A DNA stretch of 64,000 nt. Source: Branchiostoma belcheri (lineage: Eukaryota > Chordata > Leptocardii > Amphioxiformes > Branchiostomatidae). Shown piece after piece: positions 57,289 to 64,000 of the stretch. Made by a program: the position numbers and the translations under genes. Position 1 is the first letter of the stretch; every line of letters begins with the position of its first letter. The notes under the pieces are model-generated. The model was given only the letters and a program-made list of their open reading frames with translations. It made no database searches and was not told the DNA's origin. The DNA is taken from assembly GCF_001625305.1 (NCBI RefSeq), contig NW_017804464.1, forward strand, positions 3,046,122 to 3,110,121. Reading direction: 5' to 3'.

Positions 57289-60200
57289 ATGGAGGATGAA
57301 ATGTGGCGGCCGGAAAATGACTGTTCTGAGGAAGATGATGAGATGGAGACAGTGGACGGGAAGGGGACAGATACATGGATACCGCTGATTCAGCATGGCA
57401 GGTGAGATACAGTAGCCAATATGTATACTAAACGACTTTCAACAATGCATGAAGTTTAATGAATGGCTGGCTGGCTGGCTGGCTGGCTGGCTAGCTGGCT
57501 GGATGGATGAAGTTAGAAAAGGTCAGGTATAACAGGTGGTTTGAGTAACAAAACGCCGAGTGCCTGGGAAGCTGGTGTGCAAAAGCTTAGGCAATAGGTG
57601 GTTATACTGGCTGTACAATAGAGACACAAATACGTCCCTATCTAAAATGTTACCCTCTCACCACGTATCTCTCTGTGCTATATTCGTATTTGTTTGCCGG
57701 CGCCTGTGCATGTGTGTTTGGATATGTGTTTCTATAAACTTCCACGTATCTGAAATATTACCTCAATCATACATTTACCACATTATACAGGGGCCAGAGA
57801 GGCAGAAACCACCATCCATGGTTAAGTCGCCAGAACGATAAAAGACGCCACATGTGCCTGTTAGTGGTGATACTTGTCTTCCTGCTGCTGGCGTTGGTTA
57901 CCATGGTGATCGCGATAGTCCGACTGAAGAAAGAAAATGACGCGTGCGATGACGTAGCAACAGGTGCGAACGCAGCGGCTTGGGAGGTATGTTGTGGCAT
58001 TGTTTTTTATTGTTCGCTCATAAAATAGACTAGCAATAAAAAGAAGGATTTATAGCTCCGTTCATATGCATATGAGTACGTTCGAAAATATAAAATGTAC
58101 AGTTAAGCCATTAAAACTCCATTGCACAGGAAGCTTACAGATTGTTGTTCCCTACCTGTCGTTCCCTACCTGTCACCCCCAGCAGGCCTCCCCAGTGGGT
58201 TGTTCCAAGCTGTCTGTGCAGGACGTCTGGACCGCCACCTTCCCCAAACTGCTAACGGAGTCCGCCATGAGACTGATGGACGTGAATGGAGACGGCATTC
58301 TCGACGTGGTCACAGGTTTCGGGACAGGTGAAGACTAGAAACACAAAAAACAACGGCGGCTTACAAGCGTGTCGACATTTTTCGAACGACATTACCACTG
58401 AGATGCAGCCCCAAATGCATTGTTTAGGGATCAATGTATTTCCATACATTACATAATACTTTCATATCAAACCTGGTATCATTACTAGTGTATCTGCTCC
58501 GCCCCCGAGGCGTCGCCAAAAGATCAAACTCCTTTCCATGTTATATGAACTAACCATATAATATAGCCTTTGTAAGTCAAGTTATCATTGTGACTAACAA
58601 AGGCTATTATGTGGCTTTTAACAGAGAGTTGGCAGTTTGCGACCTGTACGTAAACGTCTCGTTGCCATGACAGGTGCTGACGGATACCACATCCCGTCTG
58701 TTGTATGTGACCTGTACTTCAACGGCTCGTTCCCGTGTTTTGGCGGGCTGCTAGCATTGGATGGGGCGACCGGTCATGAGCTGTGGCGCAGCTTTGCAGG
58801 TTCAAGAACTGTCAACATTACATCATCTATTTGACCAATTCTTGAAGCTATATCCTGACCATTTTGTGTCTTTATCAATCATATCGCTCCCTCAAGCTTC
58901 TTGGAGTGCTTATGCCCTTCCTCATTTAATGTGCGCATCTACTATACTTGAATTGCAGACCACGAGATCTTTGGAGTCAACTGCAACGAAGACATTAGTG
59001 GAGATGGAGTGAACGACTGTCTCGCTGGAGGGCGCTCAGGGGTAATGTCAACATACACCTCACATTGATTGCTAATCCATTGATCAAAACACCGTTGAAT
59101 AAATTTAAAGTGGATTGGAGGGAAAGGGTCTAGGACCAGAAAACCCCGACCTGATGATGATTTTGAGTAAATCTAGTCATGCACAAAGTGATTATATACG
59201 GCAACAAAGGTTGCCGGTACATGTGCCATCTAGTAAATATGTGGATGCATCTATGAATTTTGGTCTTTTGTGTAGGCCTTTCAGGCGGTGAGCGGCAGAG
59301 ACGGGCGGGTACTGTGGAAGTTCGGTCCTCAGGAGGCTAAAGTGGAGATGATGAACCTGTACACGGCGCAGTTCCTGCCCGATATGGATGGGGACGGTGT
59401 CCCAGATGTGTTGGCCGCTCACGGCGGGGACCCGCTCCGAGAACCTGGTGAGTAAACTTTGCACCCACGTGACTATGACGTAATCCAGTGTCCGCCATCT
59501 TGGTGGGCGAACACAGACTGTACCTCATACATACGGTGTTGGGTCCTGTACAAGTTCGTTATCTTCCTTGTTCCTCTCCCCAGGCAGCCTGTACCGGTTG
59601 TCGGGCCGGCTGTTAATTCTTAGCGGGAAGGACGGCAGGGTGTTGCGCTGGGCAGAAGTACCGGACCGGAGGGAAACCTACTATTCACCACAGGTGACTT
59701 GTTTTCATCCAAAATCAGCTGTTCTAAATGGGACATATGGTGTAGATACTTGAAACTGCATGCGTTGAGAGGCCATCGGAGCATGGTGGTTCCTTGTACT
59801 CTTCTTGAAATGCTTGGATTAGCACTATGTACATGTACGAGGCGACAGCAACGAACCAAAACACGTTGTTGAAAATATATATACAGTCAAACCTGCCTAT
59901 AGTTCTGATGTTGTTCTCTATCTGCAGGTGTACCCCCGCCAAGATGGCCGCCTCAGCGTGCTGTTTGGAACCGGAGGGGAGACACATGCTGGATCCTTGT
60001 GGCGGATTCCTCTGGACGAATTGTACGAAGGCAATATGGACAAAGTACGGTAACATCAAGTAATACAGTGTTTGTAAGCACGTCGGCAGAACGTACTGCA
60101 CCTGTGCCAAACCCGTAATGTGCATAGCACCTCGGCATAACGTCTCATGTAAGGTCGTTTTCGCGTATATAAGGTTAACACTCCGTCTGTAGTTTCTAAA

Positions 60201-63200
60201 TGTTATGTCGGAAACACATGTTCCGCCACAGTTAGAATTTTCAAGGCCAAATGCAGGAACCACCTCTCATCTGATTACTAACTTTTAAACAACTTTTTAA
60301 CTTTTCTGACTTTCCAACCGTTCCATCCTTCCTTTCCACTTTTGATTATAGATATTATTATGATTACTTTATTAATTTGATGATGTTGTGTCTTTGATAT
60401 TGTATAATGCATTGTTATGTTTTGCTATTTTGATATTCGTAACTTGTTAGGTCCTGTATATTGTATTGACTTGTCCTGTGTTGTGTTGTATGTACCAGTG
60501 GCAGCCGCCACCAGCCTTTGGCTGCCTGGCTCCCACTTGTAATGCGTTGTTTGGCATCACCAATAAATGAAATGAAATGAAATGAAAATGAAAAATATCG
60601 TCTGAAAAAGGCAAAATCCTGACCCAAAATCCAACAAAAACCGTGAAAAATGGGGGCTTCGGCGCAGTACATTCTGCCGACATGCTGTGTATGTGCAGGT
60701 ATAAAACAACAAAAAGGCTGTATAAAACAACAAAAAGGCTGCTGTGTACAACTTTAAATATTCCCCATGTTCCTCCAAGGCAGAGGTGTTGTACAGTGAC
60801 CCGCAGAAAGGCATCATGACGCCGCCGGTACTGGTGGACCTCACCGCTGACGGGACAGTGGATATCGTCATGGCGATGTTCAACTCCACAGTCCTGGCCA
60901 TGGACGGAGAGACGGGGGATAGGCTATGGGACGCGTCATTCCCCATGTCAGAGTCTTATAGGTGGGCCCTGCCAATCAGTTACGTAGATTTACATCATGT
61001 TTTACATCTAGTTTTACATCAACGAACACTAGGGACTCAGTAGGGAGGTTGCTTGCATAAAAAATAAACGTCAGCCTATTGGGGGTTTGACGTCGCAAGT
61101 AAAATTGACACTCTTTTGAAGTTTCACGGCGAAGAATTTTGCTGCTACTCGTCTAATTTTCAACCTAACGACGTTTTAGGAGTTGGTAGGTTAACAATGG
61201 AAGCTTATTCTTCAATTCTGTCCGTCCCAGTACGCCAGCTGCTGGTTTCTATAACGACGACGACGTTCCAGACTTCATGGTTCACTACCAGCACGGCCCG
61301 GGCTTTCCCATCTACTATCAGTCACACGTGAGAACTCGTCCTACATACTACGAATATAACATCTTTTCTAAAACACGCTGTTCTAAAGCGCTGAATATCA
61401 TAACATTAAGGTATGATGAAAAACGTATGAAATGAGCTCAGCCTTTCTGAAAATGATTGACCCGGCCACATATTCGGACAATTGACCTTTAGATTCCATT
61501 TTGGCAATGTTTCCAAGGTACCTGGAAGTTTGAATCGTCCCCCGTCTCGGCTTGATGATAGTTGATGGGTCTTACCAGCGCAATGTATTTATGTATTTCT
61601 TATATCTATACATTTTTTTTAACAATGAAATATTCTTACCTGCAGACGACAATTCTGGACGGGAGGAATGGACAGCCACTTGTCGTTCCTTACATCCTGG
61701 ACACTATCGGAGCACAGGCCTCCCCGCTGGCCATCAGCGTAGAGGGTCATGGGAACGATGTCTTCTTATATTGGATCGCCGACTGCACTGGGTACGAGGG
61801 AGAAAACAGCGAGTTTGACTTCGTAAAAGGTGTGAAACGCTGTACTTTGTCTTATTTTGTTCTTAGAAAGTGGTATCTTTTTGTAAAACTTCGAAATCTT
61901 ACGTCCTATGCACACACACACACACACACACACACGCATGCATGCACGCACACACACGCACACACAGAGTCACACACACATTTTACGTCAGAATGTTTCT
62001 CTTTTTTGCGAATTAGGCACGAATGTTCACGAGCAAAGCCGAGCGGACTTCTGCAAAGTTCGATTCAAGTCAAGCGGCTACTCCCAACTGGCGATGATGA
62101 GCGGTAACACAGCGCCACCTGGCGTCACCATCTATGACTCCAGTAAGCTTATAATTTAATCCAGCCCCCCCCCCCCGACTCGCATGATATCTGCTATGTT
62201 TACGAATCAATTTTCAACTGCCAAAACCCTAAGTTTTACGTTGACTATGCTTACATTTACTAGACTCTCTGCAAAGAACATGAATCCTAAACAATAACTC
62301 TATGATAGACTTTCGCGATAACTACATTTCACATCAAGCACGTGCACGACTTAAGTCTGCCTGCATACATTTGTACATGAATGCTATATGATAACTAGAT
62401 GGTAAAGTAAACGGAGCAATGCTCACCTTCACCAAATCACTGGGTCCCTTGGCTGACAGTAACACACTAAGGTCTGCATGGTACAACCAATGAGCTTTAT
62501 GTAACGACTCCATATAAGCTCCATGGTACAACACTACTGCTCTACAGGAGACCGGTTCCACCTCGAGCACGACCACACCGCCAACACCACCGCCATGGCA
62601 CTGCGTTACCTCCAACAGCATCCGGAGGTCAGGGGTCAGTACCAGGAATGGTTGGAGTCTGACGCTGAGAGTTCCGAGAAGAGTAAAGCAGAGGTATGGA
62701 ACGCTTGACTGTGCGCCTGTTGATGTTTCGATTTTGACAGCGTTCGGCTGATGACATTAAAATTTTCTTCATTGAATACAACCTCCAATTCTCTATAAGA
62801 GGCACAAAATATAGCCTGACTGAATTATCACATTGGATCACATTAATGTAAATTTTTCCTGAGCAATACATAAGAGAACTCCGGATCCATTATTCTGATG
62901 TAGATTGCCTCACTGGTTTCTCCTTCTCAATAACATTTTGTTCCTCTCACAGACAGACACAAAGGGCACAAAAGGAAAGAGAGGAACGACTGAAGGAGAG
63001 AAGAGCGGAAAGAGGAGACGGCGGAGACACGTGGGCCCTCATGATGAGGGAGGTGTACAGAGACTGCTGTCCACAGGTCCGTGGGAAAACAAAATATTAA
63101 GTGTTGCACTTGACGTTAAAACATATGAATGTACATGTAAAGAGAGGCCGCCATGTTGGTGAGATGGCTGGGTCCAAGATGGCGCCTGGTCAATCAGAAC

Positions 63201-64000
63201 CAAGCAGACAACATGAATGTGAATAACTTCACATGCGTCTTTAACTCAGCAAGGTAACGGACGACAATAATCTCACGAATAGTTTAATACAGTGTTCATG
63301 AAATCGCCAGGGAGGACACAACAGTCTAATGACTTTTCCTGACATTTCCAGGTGCGCTGGCCCCTTCCCTTGACGCATCTGACAAACAGTCCATCGACGT
63401 CCTGTTCGCCACCTACTGGTTCTACCCCGCTAAAACAACCGTAAGCTATTTCTTTACTTAAGAATAGGTTTAAAACTGTCATAGGGTTACCGGTTTTCAG
63501 TACTTCGTTAAATGTCTCATTAGAAAACTGATGACTACATTCTTAAGTTCTAAGATTATGCGCATCGTTAACTTCACAGGTTCTCCTGCCTGAAGATGAA
63601 AAGTGTGTACAAGACATGATGGATAACGAGGTCCAACGGTTCAGCCCTGACAGTGAGTGATATCTTACATTCTTCCTAATTCATACTGATCTACATGTAT
63701 TTGATGACTTTCTCACTGCTTTTATGTTTTCATTGGAACAAATATTGTACATCATCTTTTCTTTTGTGACGGTTTTACTCTCCAATAACCCCATGCCACC
63801 CACAGACCAGTACTATGGGTTCGACCATGACGCCTACGAGCATGTTGTGGAGGAAAAATGCGCTTCCGCCCGGCTGAACGGTACCAAGGACAGCGCCACC
63901 TATCAGTCCCAGACGAACTACAACCCGTTCAACGTGCACATGGGTGCCATGACGATATACAGGGTTAAGATACGGTACGTATAAGACATTGACCAAAATT
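57289..64000 (+). CDS. FAM234-like FG-GAP membrane protein (3' end outside window)
   Basis: Seventeen exons are visible: 57289-57401, 57791-57986, 58183-58327, 58674-58799, 58959-59041, 59276-59447, 59584-59693, 59928-60044, 60780-60961, 61231-61327, 61646-61829, 62017-62142, 62548-62693, 62953-63076, 63352-63440, 63580-63652 and 63806-63974. They give 750 codons and stay open at the donor at 63975. An acidic N-terminus precedes one membrane span (CLLVVILVFLLLALVTMVIA), so topology is probably type II. FG-GAP-type loops follow: DVNGDGILDV, DISGDGVND, DMDGDGVPDV, LTADGTVDIV, interleaved with ALDGATG, SGRDGRVLW and SGKDGRVLRW strands of a beta propeller. FAM234A/B (ITFG3) share this plan. A basic segment (KSGKRRRRRH) in the 62953-63076 exon is unusual. 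Function is unknown. Confidence 0.78.
57464..57503. repeat. (GGCT)n microsatellite
   Basis: About nine GGCT units with one GCTA interruption in intron 1 of the FAM234-like gene. Confidence 0.9.
58563..58605. repeat. Small hairpin (17-bp arms)
   Basis: ATAGCCTTTGTAAGTCA pairs with TGACTAACAAAGGCTAT with one mismatch and a loop of about 10 bases. It may be a tiny MITE in the FAM234-like gene. Confidence 0.6.
60150..60600 (+). mobile_element. Non-LTR retrotransposon 3' tail
   Basis: The sequence ends CACCAATAAATGAAATGAAA with several TGAAA units, a typical LINE tail, and upstream reads a short ...RIFKAKCRNHL-stop frame like an ORF2 C-terminus. It lies in the intron between 60044 and 60780 of the FAM234-like gene. 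The family is not certain. Confidence 0.45.
61906..61980. repeat. (CA)n microsatellite
   Basis: A CA tract with GCATGCATGCACG interruptions, in the intron after the 61646-61829 exon. Confidence 0.9.

Noticed and set aside
1-64000. LTR retroelements, endogenous retrovirus or Polinton
   Set aside because: I found no LTR pair, protease/integrase motif or capsid-like frame; the only reverse transcriptase sequence is of non-LTR (LINE) type.

Overview
The window looks like nuclear DNA of a cephalochordate (amphioxus, Branchiostoma-like). The genes have many short exons with GT-AG introns. The host families (Tie-type receptor kinase, type R2B-like receptor phosphatase, EGF/C-type-lectin protein, FAM234-like propeller protein, LRR protein) are animal genes, and the introns hold short TIR elements, tRNA-derived SINEs and CR1-like LINE pieces. 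The species assignment is inference. I joined exons by hand from splice sites and reading phase; the three complete gene models and the kinase model without its damaged FN3 exon each sum to a multiple of three.

Layout, left to right: (1) 1-1213, minus, the N-terminal part of a secreted or membrane LRR protein that runs off the left edge, with a likely untranslated first exon near 2045-2215. (2) 3317-17036, minus, a complete 28-exon receptor tyrosine phosphatase (1391 aa). Its extracellular part is Tie-like and its cytoplasmic part has two PTP domains. (3) 19310-31692, minus, a Tie-like receptor tyrosine kinase with a damaged FN3 exon and an assembly gap. (4) 33271-33849, minus, a duplicated remnant of the last two kinase exons. 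(5) 34814-44265, plus, a 954-aa type II membrane protein: a long cytoplasmic tail with repeated YEDVDPHG-like and SH3-ligand motifs, one membrane span, six EGF domains and a C-type lectin domain. (6) 47169-55822, minus, an intact 22-exon Tie-like receptor kinase (1160 aa). (7) 57289 to the right edge, plus, a FAM234-like FG-GAP membrane protein, incomplete at its 3' end.

The main result is the pairing of (2) with (3) and (6). The kinases and the phosphatase share one ectodomain architecture, exon by exon and phase by phase: Ig, Ig, three EGF, a novel 95-aa module, Ig, FN3, TSP1, transmembrane. In vertebrate Tie2 the order Ig-Ig-EGF3-Ig-FN3 is similar, and the kinase tail here keeps the YVNx motif of Tie2. 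The introns around the transmembrane exon are nearly identical between the phosphatase gene and the intact kinase gene, which places the kinase/phosphatase swap at or beside the exon just after the membrane span. A ligand read by both receptor types, with opposite enzymatic outputs, is a natural hypothesis. The plus-strand lectin protein between them, rich in candidate tyrosine and SH3 sites, could be a substrate or scaffold; that link rests only on position and motifs.

I saw no LTR retroelement, retrovirus, Polinton or toxin gene, no CRISPR array, and no intact tRNA or rRNA gene.
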